This document shows, one piece after another, positions 55,825-64,000 of a DNA stretch of 64,000 nucleotides. The notes beneath the pieces are model-generated. The model did not search any database. It saw only the letters and a program-made list of their open reading frames with translations, and was not told where the DNA came from. Location: the NCBI GenBank assembly GCA_002457295.1, contig NTKF01000002.1:10280-74279 (forward strand), in the 5' to 3' direction. The number at the start of each line of letters is the position of its first letter. Position 1 is the first letter of the stretch. Made by a program: the position numbers and the translations under genes. Source of the DNA: Flavobacteriales bacterium MED-G22. GTDB lineage: Bacteria; Bacteroidota; Bacteroidia; Flavobacteriales; Flavobacteriaceae.

Positions 55825-57480
55825 TTAATACCCTGGATTCTGTTCCAACGTTCCATTACTAGCAGTAATAGCGTCAGTTGGAATAGGCATTAATGTTTTA
55901 TAATCTGGAGAGGCACTTTTAAATTGCCATGCCTCACCATATTTTCCAAAGCGAATTAAATCAATTCTTCGGAGTGATTCTTGATAGAATTCTCTGCCAC
56001 GCTCTGCTAAAAATTCATCAGCATCAATGCTTGAGTATTCACTCACCTCAGCACGCTTACGAATGACATTTGTGTCAGGAATAGCCAATGACCAATCGCC
56101 AGCAGCACGAGCAAGACCCTCAGCACGATTCATATACATTTCAGATAAACGAATAATTGGGAAGTCATTGCTTTTTTCATTACGTTCAAATTGAGCGTGA
56201 CTAAATTTGTACATACGAGCTCCACTTTGGCGTTCTGAATCGGGTGCCAATTGGTTAATTTCAGGTGTGTATGCTAAACCGAGTGATTTTTGGCCTGAAG
56301 CATCAAAATCATCCGCAGCCCAGTCATTTAATGGTAAACCTGCATAAGAATATTGCTGACCAACTAGGAAGTTAGATTGTTTTCTAACATCTCCGTTTTC
56401 ATAAGCATTATAAAAAGCCGTTAGGGTTTGATACCCATTCCATGGCTGTGAATCGAAATTAAACGTGAACTGCGATGGTTGGTGTAACCCCATCATATGG
56501 AAATTCATTCCAGAACCATTTGTCCCGTCAAAAGGAACTGTCCAAATCAATTCAACATTATCTTGATTGTTAGGTGCAAACATTGCTGGATAACCGACCA
56601 ATTCGTCATTAATCAACATCGGATTAGTGTTGTCTCCAGGGTTAGCTACTTTGGCAAGGTTTTTTACTACTGAATTGGATTTAGTAGTCAATTCATAGGG
56701 ACCATTGTCTATTACCCATGATGCAGCATCTGCTGCCTCTTGATAACGTGCTGTTCCAGTATATACCTCTGCATTTAAATAGATTCTTGATAAAAGACCC
56801 ATTGCTGCATATTGGTTGATTCTGTATTTCTTAGAACTCGTATTTAAATCACTATTTGTTAAATCCGTAGAAGCACTAACAGCAGTAATTCCTAGTGCAG
56901 ATAAAATTTCACTTTCAATGAAATTAAACATTTCTACTCTTGAAGACTGAGGGGCGTCTTGCCCAACTGCAGAAACTACTTTAACATTTCCAAAGAGATC
57001 CATCAATCTCCAATAGAAAAAGGCTCGTAACACTTTAAGTTGTGCAATTTCATTTGCAGATAATCCTGTTTTCGCAAGTGTAAGGTTGACCTCACTAATT
57101 GAATTATAAGCTGTGTTCCAAGTATTTGTGAGTGGACCACTGGCTGCTGTATATTCATGTTTGTGCATGTCTAACCAGATACCCCCGTCATACCAGTCAC
57201 CTCCTTTTTGTCCAACTTGCATTTCATCTGAAGAAACACTTTGAACAGACCAGTAGTTGTTGTGACCTGCAGTTCCTCCACGAAGTTTTTCGAAAGCTGC
57301 TCCGATTTGATCTTGTACTGCTTGTGAGCTTCCATCAGTAGCGGCAATATCTATTGTCACACCAGGAATCGTGGCTCCTTCGGTGAAATCGCTAACCAAT
57401 TCTTCTTCCAAATCAGTACAGGCAACTACTATCGCAAAAATTGATAGTAAACCATAAATTGATTTTTTAAAATTTTTCAT
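55825..57480 (-). CDS. SusD/RagB family outer-membrane lipoprotein
   Basis: 551 residues from the ATG at 57480 (MKNFKKSIYGLLSIFAIVVAC; Cys21 lipobox). The Cys is followed by TDLEEE, an acidic stretch like the Bacteroidota surface lipoprotein export signal. A helical TPR-like N-terminal half with NTWNTAYNSISEVNL and a C-terminal RLSEMYMNRAEGLARA...EFLAERGREFYQESLRRIDLIRFG segment are SusD signatures. SusD caps the SusC barrel and binds substrate. The gap to susC upstream is 18 bp. Confidence 0.95.
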   Translation of the reverse strand: MKNFKKSIYGLLSIFAIVVACTDLEEELVSDFTEGATIPGVTIDIAATDGSSQAVQDQIGAAFEKLRGGTAGHNNYWSVQSVSSDEMQVGQKGGDWYDGGIWLDMHKHEYTAASGPLTNTWNTAYNSISEVNLTLAKTGLSANEIAQLKVLRAFFYWRLMDLFGNVKVVSAVGQDAPQSSRVEMFNFIESEILSALGITAVSASTDLTNSDLNTSSKKYRINQYAAMGLLSRIYLNAEVYTGTARYQEAADAASWVIDNGPYELTTKSNSVVKNLAKVANPGDNTNPMLINDELVGYPAMFAPNNQDNVELIWTVPFDGTNGSGMNFHMMGLHQPSQFTFNFDSQPWNGYQTLTAFYNAYENGDVRKQSNFLVGQQYSYAGLPLNDWAADDFDASGQKSLGLAYTPEINQLAPDSERQSGARMYKFSHAQFERNEKSNDFPIIRLSEMYMNRAEGLARAAGDWSLAIPDTNVIRKRAEVSEYSSIDADEFLAERGREFYQESLRRIDLIRFGKYGEAWQFKSASPDYKTLMPIPTDAITASNGTLEQNPGY

Positions 57481-57498
57481 AATCAATGTCATTTTCAA

Positions 57499-60453
57499 TT
57501 AAAAATTAATATTAAGTCCAAGGGTGATTGTTCTAGCTGTAAAATAATTTGTACGTCTGTCAATACCAGGTGCTAATACATTACCTCCAGATACAGGTCC
57601 TGATGCCACAATATTTCCTCCATCGACAAGAGCAGGCTCAGGATCAATACCCGTATAATTGGTAATCACAAATGCATTTTGAATATTGGCTGAAAGTTGT
57701 GCTGCTTGAATAAAAGAACCTTCATTCATATCAAAATTATACGCTACTGTGAGGTTGTCTAACTTTAAGAAGTCTGCTTTCTCAACATATAATGAACTAA
57801 ACTGAGCTACTGTTAAGGTAGGCTCAGCTAATGATGTGTTCACAAAATTGTAAGAAGACTGACTCGCTAATCGAGGCTCGTAGAAAGCACGGAAAGTATT
57901 TACTAAACTATGTCCAAATGCACCTCTGAAAAACGCATTGACACTCCAGTTTCCAAACGATACATTATTTGACCAACCAAGTTCAAGGGTAGGAATACCA
58001 TTACCTGCAGTTTCAAAGTCTGCATCTTCATCATTCCATTTGTCTTGACTTGTTGTTAGATTTCCATCATTATTAATGTCAGCAAATTTTGGTGAACCGT
58101 CTGCATTGACAGACTCAAATCTAGGTGCCCAAATCTGACCAATAGCTTCTCCTGGTCTAATCAATACCATGTTTGTTGCATTTTGCCCTGGTGAACCTAA
58201 GTTCGCTGTTATATCACCATTCTCAAGAACATATTCTTCGAGAGTAGTTTTGTAGGTTGAAAGATTTACATTTGTTTGGTAGCTATCAGACACTTCATAG
58301 CCTAAATTAAGTTCCAGCCCTTGAGTATTAATCTTACCAGAGTTTTCAAATCGTCTATCAAATCCATACGTTGCCACATCCACTCTCGTTTCAAGAATGA
58401 AGTCAGAGATGTCTCTTGTATAAAGATCAAGAGCTCCTGTAAACTTACCACTGCTAAAATCAATTCCTAAGTTGGTTTCTGCTTTTGATTCCCACTTCAA
58501 GTCTGGATTAGCTGCACGAGCTTGAGAGGTGTTTCCAGAACCCCCAGAGTCATATCCAAAGTTATAAACTATCTGAGAAAGACCTGTGGGTCCAGGTAGA
58601 GATCCTGTTTCACCATATCCAACTCTTATTTTTAATTGATCAAAGTCAGTCCCAAGATAATTGTTTAAGTCTGCTCCTATTCCAAAGGCGGGGAAGGTAC
58701 CCCATTTGTTTCCTTCACCTAGTTTGGTTGATCCTTCTCTTCTTACCGATGCATTTACATAAATAGCGTCATCAATAACAACATTGGCTCTTCCGAAAAA
58801 GGCAATGATTTTATTGTTAGGACCTCTATAACTGTTTGCCGTAATAAAACCAGCGTTGTTTAAATCCTGAGATGCATCAATATTATAACTAAAATCCATT
58901 GAATCATCTGGAAAATCTCCTAGTCCAAAACCTCTATTTCTGAAGTTATCTTCTTGGTAGGAATACCCTCCAGTAATATTCATATTGAATCCGTCGCTGT
59001 CAAGATTATAGGTAGCAAATATTTCATATAAGCTAAACTCAAACCGGTTGTCTTCAAATTCTGCTAATCCCCTTCGTGTAGGACTCAATGCATTACCGCC
59101 TTGTAGAGCTGTAACTGGGATGTAGTTTCTGTTGTTGTTTTTAGAAGTTTGACGGGCTGCTCTAAATTGAATATCTAAATAATCTGTTAGGTCATAACCT
59201 AAAGATAAATTATAGTTAAGCTCCATTCTTTCTCCTGTTTGCTCGTGTTGTTCTGCAATTGATACAGGGTTAAAACTGTCAAATAATCCAAAGGTTTCAA
59301 AATACCCTCCAATCACGTCTCCTGAGTCACCAGGAAAGAAAGGAGAACCAGCAGTATAAATTGGTGCCGTTGGATTAAACAACGTTGCATATTTAAGTAC
59401 TAAAGGATTTCCAAAACTTGATTGTCTCTGAGTAAAAGAGGCATTGAAATCAACTTTCAATTTATCATTAAGCGCTCTTGTAGAAATATTGGCTCTAGAG
59501 TTAAATTGTTCAAAACCAGTATTAATTACAATTCCTTCCTTTTCACGAATATTTGCAGATATTCTGAAGGTAGTATTATTGAACCCTCCTGAGGCAGCAA
59601 TATTGTGGATTTGAGAAATTGCATTTCTTGTAACTGCTTCAGTCCAGTCAGTATCAGCACCAAGGTCAGATCCTCCAGCAGCTATAAATTCTTCTCTATC
59701 CATAATGTCAATTCGGTTGAGAATGCTTGAGCTAGATAATTGACCGTTATAGGTAAGTGATAATTCACCACTTTTTCCACCCTTTGTTGTCACGATTATT
59801 ACACCCGAAGATCCTCGAGAGCCATAAATCGCAGCGGCTGAACCATCTTTCAATACATTGATAGATTCAATATCATTAGGGTCAACGTTGTCAAGCGAAG
59901 CTCCAACTACACCATCAACAACAACAAGAGGTGAAACGTTTGCTCCTACTGTTGATAGACCTCTCAAACGAATGGTTGCGGGTGAATTGGGATTGCCTCC
60001 CTTGTTATAAACACTTAAACCAGCGACCTTACCTTGCAATAGTTGAGATGCCTGGTTGATTGGTCCTTTGTTAAACTCTTCTGCGGTCACTTGGACCACA
60101 GCGGAAGTAATTTCCTTTTCGTTTTGAGAACCATAACCAGTGACTACTACTTCTTCCAGTTCGTTGTCGGCTGCAAGAGATACTGTTATTTGGTCTTGAC
60201 CACTAACAGTAATTTCTTGAGTTGTAAAACCAACGAAAGAGAATACTAATACGTCACCATCATTGGCGGCAATCGTAAAATTTCCGTCAAAATCAGTGCT
60301 TGTACCTGTGTTGGTTCCTTTAATCTGAACTGTTGCACCTGGCAACGGTCCGTCTTCGCTTGTCACAACTCCTGAGATGGATTGTGCATAAACACTTGCA
60401 CTGACTAAGAGCGCAAGTAGACTTAAGTTAAAACTTAATAGTTTACCTTTCAT
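57499..60453 (-). CDS. SusC/RagA family TonB-linked outer-membrane receptor
   Basis: 984 residues from the ATG at 60453 (MKGKLLSFNLSLLALLVSASVYAQ), chosen for the signal peptide; upstream ATGs extend through the promoter region. A carboxypeptidase-D-like domain (about 25-105, SGVVTSEDGPLPGATV) is followed by a plug with EEVVVTGYGSQ and GLSTVGANVSPLVVVDGV. A long barrel ends in TARTITLGLNINF. With SusD it forms a TonB-driven importer for large ligands. First gene of the array and divergent from lacI. Confidence 0.96.
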   Translation of the reverse strand: MKGKLLSFNLSLLALLVSASVYAQSISGVVTSEDGPLPGATVQIKGTNTGTSTDFDGNFTIAANDGDVLVFSFVGFTTQEITVSGQDQITVSLAADNELEEVVVTGYGSQNEKEITSAVVQVTAEEFNKGPINQASQLLQGKVAGLSVYNKGGNPNSPATIRLRGLSTVGANVSPLVVVDGVVGASLDNVDPNDIESINVLKDGSAAAIYGSRGSSGVIIVTTKGGKSGELSLTYNGQLSSSSILNRIDIMDREEFIAAGGSDLGADTDWTEAVTRNAISQIHNIAASGGFNNTTFRISANIREKEGIVINTGFEQFNSRANISTRALNDKLKVDFNASFTQRQSSFGNPLVLKYATLFNPTAPIYTAGSPFFPGDSGDVIGGYFETFGLFDSFNPVSIAEQHEQTGERMELNYNLSLGYDLTDYLDIQFRAARQTSKNNNRNYIPVTALQGGNALSPTRRGLAEFEDNRFEFSLYEIFATYNLDSDGFNMNITGGYSYQEDNFRNRGFGLGDFPDDSMDFSYNIDASQDLNNAGFITANSYRGPNNKIIAFFGRANVVIDDAIYVNASVRREGSTKLGEGNKWGTFPAFGIGADLNNYLGTDFDQLKIRVGYGETGSLPGPTGLSQIVYNFGYDSGGSGNTSQARAANPDLKWESKAETNLGIDFSSGKFTGALDLYTRDISDFILETRVDVATYGFDRRFENSGKINTQGLELNLGYEVSDSYQTNVNLSTYKTTLEEYVLENGDITANLGSPGQNATNMVLIRPGEAIGQIWAPRFESVNADGSPKFADINNDGNLTTSQDKWNDEDADFETAGNGIPTLELGWSNNVSFGNWSVNAFFRGAFGHSLVNTFRAFYEPRLASQSSYNFVNTSLAEPTLTVAQFSSLYVEKADFLKLDNLTVAYNFDMNEGSFIQAAQLSANIQNAFVITNYTGIDPEPALVDGGNIVASGPVSGGNVLAPGIDRRTNYFTARTITLGLNINF

Positions 60454-60557
60454 TTTAGTTGTTTTGTTTGTTTTTAATTTTATGCTTAAAAAGCCCCCTA
60501 TATTATTTATTAATATTAACATTTCATTAACCCTTCATATAAAATTCTTAAATTGGC

Positions 60558-60575
60558 TTCGAAAAGCTTTTCGAA
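60558..60575. promoter_or_regulatory. Candidate LacI-family operator (18-bp perfect palindrome)
   Basis: TTCGAAAAGCTTTTCGAA is a perfect 18-bp palindrome. It lies in the 158-bp gap between susC and lacI, 36 bp before lacI and 104 bp before susC. A TAACTTTT (60587-60594, one mismatch to the TAnnTTTG -7 consensus) follows it, so a bound regulator could block lacI transcription. The size and dyad symmetry fit a LacI-family site, although its centre is GC rather than the more common CG. Confidence 0.5.
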
Positions 60576-60611
60576 ATCAAAATGTTTAACTTTTAATGTC
60601 CGAAAAAACAA

Positions 60612-61649
60612 ATGCAAAATCTTACATTAAAGGATATAGCAAAAAAATTAGATCTATCTATTTCAACAGTATCGAAGGCACTAAAAGATTATCCAGATGT
60701 AAGTTGGACTACTAAAAAAAGGGTGCTTGAGTATACTGAAAAAATAAATTTCAAACCTAACGCTCAAGCGTCTTTTTTGCGTACTCAAAAAACAAAAATC
60801 ATAGGAGTTATTGTCCCCACTATAATCCATCATTTTTTTAGCAATATTGTTGAGGGAATTATATTAATGGCTGAAAAGGGTGGGTATATGGTGATTACCC
60901 TCTGTACAGAGGAATCCTTCGAGAAAGAAAAAAAACTTGTCAAAGAATTATTGCAACAAAATGTGGATGGCATTTTCATATCTATTTCACGCGATACCAG
61001 AGATATTTCGCATTTACAGGAAGTCATCAATAGAGGAACTACTTTAATTGTGTTTGATCGTATTTCTAAATTTTTAAGTTGCTCTAATGTGATAATCAAT
61101 GATCGAGAAGCTGCCTATCAAGCAACCAAACATCTGATTGATCAAGGCTGTACCTCCATAGCTCACTTTAGAGGTGGTCTCCTGCCACAAATTGCCGTGG
61201 ATCGTTATTTGGGCTATAGAAAGGCTTTGGAAGATCATGACATCGAATATCGCAAAGAACTGGTAGAAATTTGCCAAAATGCTAGTGAAAAAGAAGGCTA
61301 CAACAATGCCAAAAAATTATATGATTCTAAAATAAAGTTTGATGGACTTTTCACAATTTCAGATCTTACTGCGGCTGGTGCGATTCGTTTTTATCAGAAA
61401 AAAAATATTCGTATTCCACAGGATATTGCCATTGTAGGTTTTAGTAACTGGCAACTGTCTTCTCTTACTACACCCACTATTTCTACGATAGATCAGTCTG
61501 GACAGTTGATTGGAGAGGAAGTGATGAGACTCTTTTTGAAGGAAATAAAACAACATCAAAACAATGAAAAGATTATTTTTCAAACCTCTATAATTCCTTC
61601 CAAACTAATAGTTAGGGAATCTTCAACTAGGAAACGATTTATTAAATAG
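60612..61649 (+). CDS. LacI family transcriptional regulator
   Basis: 345 residues. The N-terminal helix-turn-helix MQNLTLKDIAKKLDLSISTVSKAL and the hinge region FKPNAQASFLRTQKTKIIGVIVP are followed by a periplasmic-binding-protein-like effector domain with LIVFDRISK, GLFTISDLTAAGAI, VGFSNWQLSSLTTPTISTIDQ. Such regulators bind a sugar or sugar phosphate and control a nearby uptake locus. It is divergent from susC, with the 60558 palindrome in between. It is convergent with queG. Confidence 0.93.
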   Translation: MQNLTLKDIAKKLDLSISTVSKALKDYPDVSWTTKKRVLEYTEKINFKPNAQASFLRTQKTKIIGVIVPTIIHHFFSNIVEGIILMAEKGGYMVITLCTEESFEKEKKLVKELLQQNVDGIFISISRDTRDISHLQEVINRGTTLIVFDRISKFLSCSNVIINDREAAYQATKHLIDQGCTSIAHFRGGLLPQIAVDRYLGYRKALEDHDIEYRKELVEICQNASEKEGYNNAKKLYDSKIKFDGLFTISDLTAAGAIRFYQKKNIRIPQDIAIVGFSNWQLSSLTTPTISTIDQSGQLIGEEVMRLFLKEIKQHQNNEKIIFQTSIIPSKLIVRESSTRKRFIK

Positions 61650-61679
61650 AAAAATCGTATTTACAACTAAAAGGCAATC

Positions 61680-62603
61680 CTATTGAGATAAAAATCGAAT
61701 AGTTCTTTGTAATCCCTTAAATCCTTTGCGTTGCACTGCACTGTCATGAAAGAGAGTTTCGAAAACTTCTTCTGTCATTTCCTCCCATTCAATTTCTGAA
61801 AGCTTCAAAAGGTCTGGATGCGCTTGAAATTCTACTTCATTGTGTGGTTTGGCAAAACGGTTCCATGGACAAACAGTTTGACAGACATCACATCCAAAAG
61901 CCCATTGATCCATTTTTGTTTTAAACTCCTCAGGAATGGCTTCTTTTAGTTCTATTGTTAAATAGGAAATACATTTACTCGCATCTATTTCATAGGGTGT
62001 AAGTGCTTCGGTAGGACAAGCATCAATGCACGCAGTACAATTTCCACAATGATCTGTAACTGGGGTATCGTATTCTAGCTCCAAATCTATAATCAACTCG
62101 GCTATAAAAAAGAATGATCCTACTTTTTTTGAAATTAAATTGGTGTTTTTTCCTTGCCATCCTAAACCACTTTTGGCTGCCCACACCTTGTCCATCACTG
62201 GGGCAGAATCGACAAAAACGCGCCCTTCAACTTCTCCAATTTCATTTTGAATAAAACGAACTAGTTGCTTGAGTTTATTTTTAATCACAAAATGATAATC
62301 CTTTCCGTAGGCATAAGAAGAAATTTTAGGTGCCTTTGGATCCTCCTGTTTTTGATCGGTGTGATAATTCAACAAAAGGGAGACAACACTTTTAGCACCT
62401 GGAACTAAAAGGCGGGGATCAAGGCGCTTGTCAAAATGACGTTCCATATAGCCCATTTTACCATGTTGTTCTTGACGGAGCCATTGTTCTAATTTTGGAG
62501 CTTCTTCTTCTAAAAAGTCAGCTTTAGACACCCCGCATGACAGAAACCCTAAAGCCTGGGCTTTGTCTTTTATAATCTCTGTATACTTTGTCGTTTGATT
62601 CAT
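61680..62603 (-). CDS. queG: Epoxyqueuosine reductase
   Basis: 307 residues, last step of queuosine tRNA modification (epoxyqueuosine to queuosine) with cobalamin and Fe-S clusters. Two 4Fe-4S motifs are visible, [16 protein letters not shown] and [41 protein letters not shown] is the family segment with the catalytic Asp region. It touches ruvB: its ATG overlaps the ruvB stop by one base. Confidence 0.95.
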   Translation of the reverse strand: MNQTTKYTEIIKDKAQALGFLSCGVSKADFLEEEAPKLEQWLRQEQHGKMGYMERHFDKRLDPRLLVPGAKSVVSLLLNYHTDQKQEDPKAPKISSYAYGKDYHFVIKNKLKQLVRFIQNEIGEVEGRVFVDSAPVMDKVWAAKSGLGWQGKNTNLISKKVGSFFFIAELIIDLELEYDTPVTDHCGNCTACIDACPTEALTPYEIDASKCISYLTIELKEAIPEEFKTKMDQWAFGCDVCQTVCPWNRFAKPHNEVEFQAHPDLLKLSEIEWEEMTEEVFETLFHDSAVQRKGFKGLQRTIRFLSQ

Positions 62604-63622
62604 TAAAACAATCCTTCTTGATTGTTTTTCAAGCGGCCCAAGTGTTTATAAGCCAACTCAGTAACTTCTCTGCCCCTAGGTGTGCGAATCAGAAATCCCT
62701 GCTGAATCAAAAAGGGTTCGTAGACCTCTTCAATTGTTTCTCCATTTTCAGAAACTGCTGTTGCCAATGTAGTTATACCCACTGGACCACCTTTAAATTT
62801 ATCAATTAGAGTGGTCAATATTTTGTTGTCCATATCATCCAACCCATGGGTGTCTACTTGAAGGGCTTTTAGGCCATATTGAGTGATTTTTAAATCTATA
62901 TTACCGTCGCCTTTTATTTGAGCAAAATCACGAATTCGACGCAACAGACCATTAGCTATCCTAGGGGTTCCACGACTGCGTCCTGCAATTTCTATAGCCG
63001 CATTTTCAGCAATTGGAACATTTAAAATATGAGCACTTCGCTCTACTATGCTTGAGAGTAATTCTGTGTTATAATATTCTAGTCTATTGCTAATGCCAAA
63101 GCGAGCCCGCATGGGAGCCGTAAGTAAACCAGAACGAGTGGTAGCCCCCACTAACGTAAAAGGATTCAAATTGATTTGGACTGTTCTAGCATTAGGCCCA
63201 CTTTCAATCATAATGTCAATTTTATAGTCCTCCATGGCAGAGTAGAGATATTCTTCTACTATTGGACTCAAACGATGTATTTCGTCAATAAATAAAATAT
63301 CACGAGTATCTAAATTGGTGAGCAGTCCTGCAAGATCACCTGGCTTATCTAAAACAGGGCCAGAAGTGAGTTTGATACCCACTTCAAGTTCATTGGCCAG
63401 TATATGAGCAAGGGTTGTTTTTCCCAATCCGGGGGGGCCATGGAACAGGGTGTGATCTAGAGCTTCTTTTCTTTTGTTGGCTGCAGCAACAAAAACTTGT
63501 AAATTTTCTAAAAGAGCTTCCTGCCCTGCAAAATCATCAAAACTCAGTGGGCGAAGCGCACGATCAATATCATGCTCTTCTGAAGACAAATGCTGGCCTG
63601 ATGCATCTAAATTTTCATTCAT
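62603..63622 (-). CDS. ruvB: Holliday junction DNA helicase RuvB
   Basis: 339 residues. Walker [14 protein letters not shown], Walker [10 protein letters not shown], sensor 1 [10 protein letters not shown] and the arginine-finger region APMRARFGI are followed by the winged-helix C-terminus ([19 protein letters not shown]). It forms the hexameric motor of RuvAB branch migration. It follows ctaD across a 159-bp gap that holds the ctaD terminator and is coupled to queG. Confidence 0.98.
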   Translation of the reverse strand: MNENLDASGQHLSSEEHDIDRALRPLSFDDFAGQEALLENLQVFVAAANKRKEALDHTLFHGPPGLGKTTLAHILANELEVGIKLTSGPVLDKPGDLAGLLTNLDTRDILFIDEIHRLSPIVEEYLYSAMEDYKIDIMIESGPNARTVQINLNPFTLVGATTRSGLLTAPMRARFGISNRLEYYNTELLSSIVERSAHILNVPIAENAAIEIAGRSRGTPRIANGLLRRIRDFAQIKGDGNIDLKITQYGLKALQVDTHGLDDMDNKILTTLIDKFKGGPVGITTLATAVSENGETIEEVYEPFLIQQGFLIRTPRGREVTELAYKHLGRLKNNQEGLF

Positions 63623-63725
63623 TAAATCAAAGATACTTCATTCCAAACAAATTAATTGCATCGTTTGCTGTTAGCCCCTCTATCGTGAATCTCAAAGCTA
63701 ACTTTTAGAAAGCAATAATATGTCC

Positions 63726-63760
63726 TAAAAAAACCTCCAAGCTTTTGAGTTCGGAGGTTC
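63726..63760 (-). terminator. Rho-independent terminator of the ctaD transcript
   Basis: A 7-bp stem (AACCTCC 63732-63738, GGAGGTT 63753-63759) with a 14-base loop. The A run at 63727-63733 is a U tract on the minus strand. It lies 22 bp after the ctaD stop, so ruvB-queG should have their own promoter. Confidence 0.85.
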
Positions 63761-63781
63761 AATTTGATTGAATTGTAAGAG

Positions 63782-64000
63782 TTAATGCTGCAGTTCTTCC
63801 TCGCCTTCTTTTAGGGGGATGTGTTGGGGTACGAAATCTTCTTCCTGGCCAGGTTTAGAGTAGTCATAAGCCCATCTATGAACATGTGGAATTTCACCTT
63901 CCCAATTGCCGTGAAAATGCGCTATAGGAGCAGTCCACTCCAACGTATTTGATCGCCATGGGTTTTGTTCTGTTGGTTTGCCATAGAACATACTGTGAAT
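63782..64000 (-). CDS. ctaD: Cytochrome c oxidase subunit I, C-terminal fragment
   Basis: 73 residues in an open frame that continues past the right edge of the window. NPWRSNTLEWTAPIAHFHGNW and EIPHVHRWAYDYSKPGQEEDF are the hydrophilic tail of bacteroidetal subunit I, the haem a/a3-CuB catalytic subunit. The catalytic helices lie outside the window. The subunit III, IV and assembly genes are about 34 kb away at 24988-30044. Confidence 0.88.
   Translation of the reverse strand: MHSMFYGKPTEQNPWRSNTLEWTAPIAHFHGNWEGEIPHVHRWAYDYSKPGQEEDFVPQHIPLKEGEEELQH

Larger units (their letters stand above)
42664..61649. other. Accessory SusCD-VCBS/ASPIC locus with LacI regulator
   Basis: Nine minus-strand genes (susC, susD, VCBS-A, small lipoprotein, VCBS-B, VCBS-C, PAP2/haloperoxidase-like, SLC45 transporter, in that order, plus the facing lacI on the plus strand) occupy a compact block. 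Most junctions are 4-14 bp overlaps or gaps under 20 bp. It contains six predicted lipoproteins and no recognisable carbohydrate-active enzyme. It sits between the core genes queG and maeB. I treat it as one functional unit with an unknown substrate. Confidence 0.75.

Noticed and set aside
42664..61649. Calling the locus a maltose/starch (sus) operon because of LacI, SusCD and SLC45.
   Set aside because: No alpha-amylase, alpha-glucosidase, maltose phosphorylase or beta-phosphoglucomutase is present. The substrate cannot be assigned.
1..64000. tRNA, rRNA, riboswitch and insertion-sequence signals.
   Set aside because: I scanned all gaps by eye and saw no cloverleaf, rRNA segment, transposase or terminal inverted repeats. 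The gaps are short and AT-rich. Small or divergent RNAs cannot be excluded without a covariance-model search.

Overview
The window is about 64 kb of AT-rich chromosomal DNA from a member of the Bacteroidota, most likely a marine Flavobacteriaceae. Evidence for this is the type IX secretion gene sprA beside ruvA and gcvH, a SusC/SusD pair, DUF6089 next to uppS-bamA-ompH-ompH, an N-terminally extended NifU protein, proline/glutamate-rich TonB proteins, and A/T-rich ribosome-binding regions without clear Shine-Dalgarno sequences. No tRNA, rRNA, CRISPR array, transposase or prophage was found. No gap between genes exceeds about 190 bases.

Left part (1-18.4 kb) is housekeeping: the 3' end of ribF, serS, a DUF4286 gene, rsmA, mgtE, a D-2-hydroxyacid dehydrogenase and an ArsC-like reductase on the plus strand. 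A minus-strand block follows with aspartate kinase, a GNAT acetyltransferase, an alpha/beta hydrolase and pdxJ. Then comes a plus-strand envelope block (nadK, DUF6089, uppS, bamA, two ompH/skp), followed by a hexapeptide transferase, a NifU-like Fe-S protein and a DUF255 thioredoxin-like protein.

Middle part (18.4-42.6 kb) is all on the minus strand. Read in transcription order it holds, from high to low coordinates: maeB, ruvA, sprA and gcvH; two tandem tonB copies; the late cytochrome-oxidase assembly cluster (cyoE, two subunit III genes, subunit IV, a cysteine-less SCO-like protein, SCO, DUF420, a 72-residue CxxC protein); a MacAB-TolC type efflux operon (ATPase, two permeases, adaptor, TolC); and tsaB.

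Right part (42.6-61.65 kb) is the accessory region and the most interesting one. A LacI-type regulator (plus strand) faces a long minus-strand array: susC, susD, then three paralogous ~1,090-residue lipoproteins built of VCBS/FG-GAP repeats around an ASPIC/UnbV domain, a small unknown lipoprotein among them, a vanadium-haloperoxidase/PAP2-like lipoprotein and an SLC45-type sugar transporter. There is no glycoside hydrolase, polysaccharide lyase or sulfatase. The genes are almost contiguous, an 18-bp perfect palindrome lies between susC and lacI, and a strong hairpin lies between susD and the first VCBS gene. I infer a LacI-controlled outer-membrane uptake system whose surface binding layer is made of VCBS/ASPIC lipoproteins and whose substrate is unknown.

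The right edge returns to core genes: queG, ruvB and the 3' end of ctaD (cytochrome c oxidase subunit I). From memory of flavobacterial genomes, ctaD-ruvB-queG and maeB-ruvA-sprA-gcvH-tonB-cyoE often form one chain, so the SusCD-VCBS block looks like an insertion into it.
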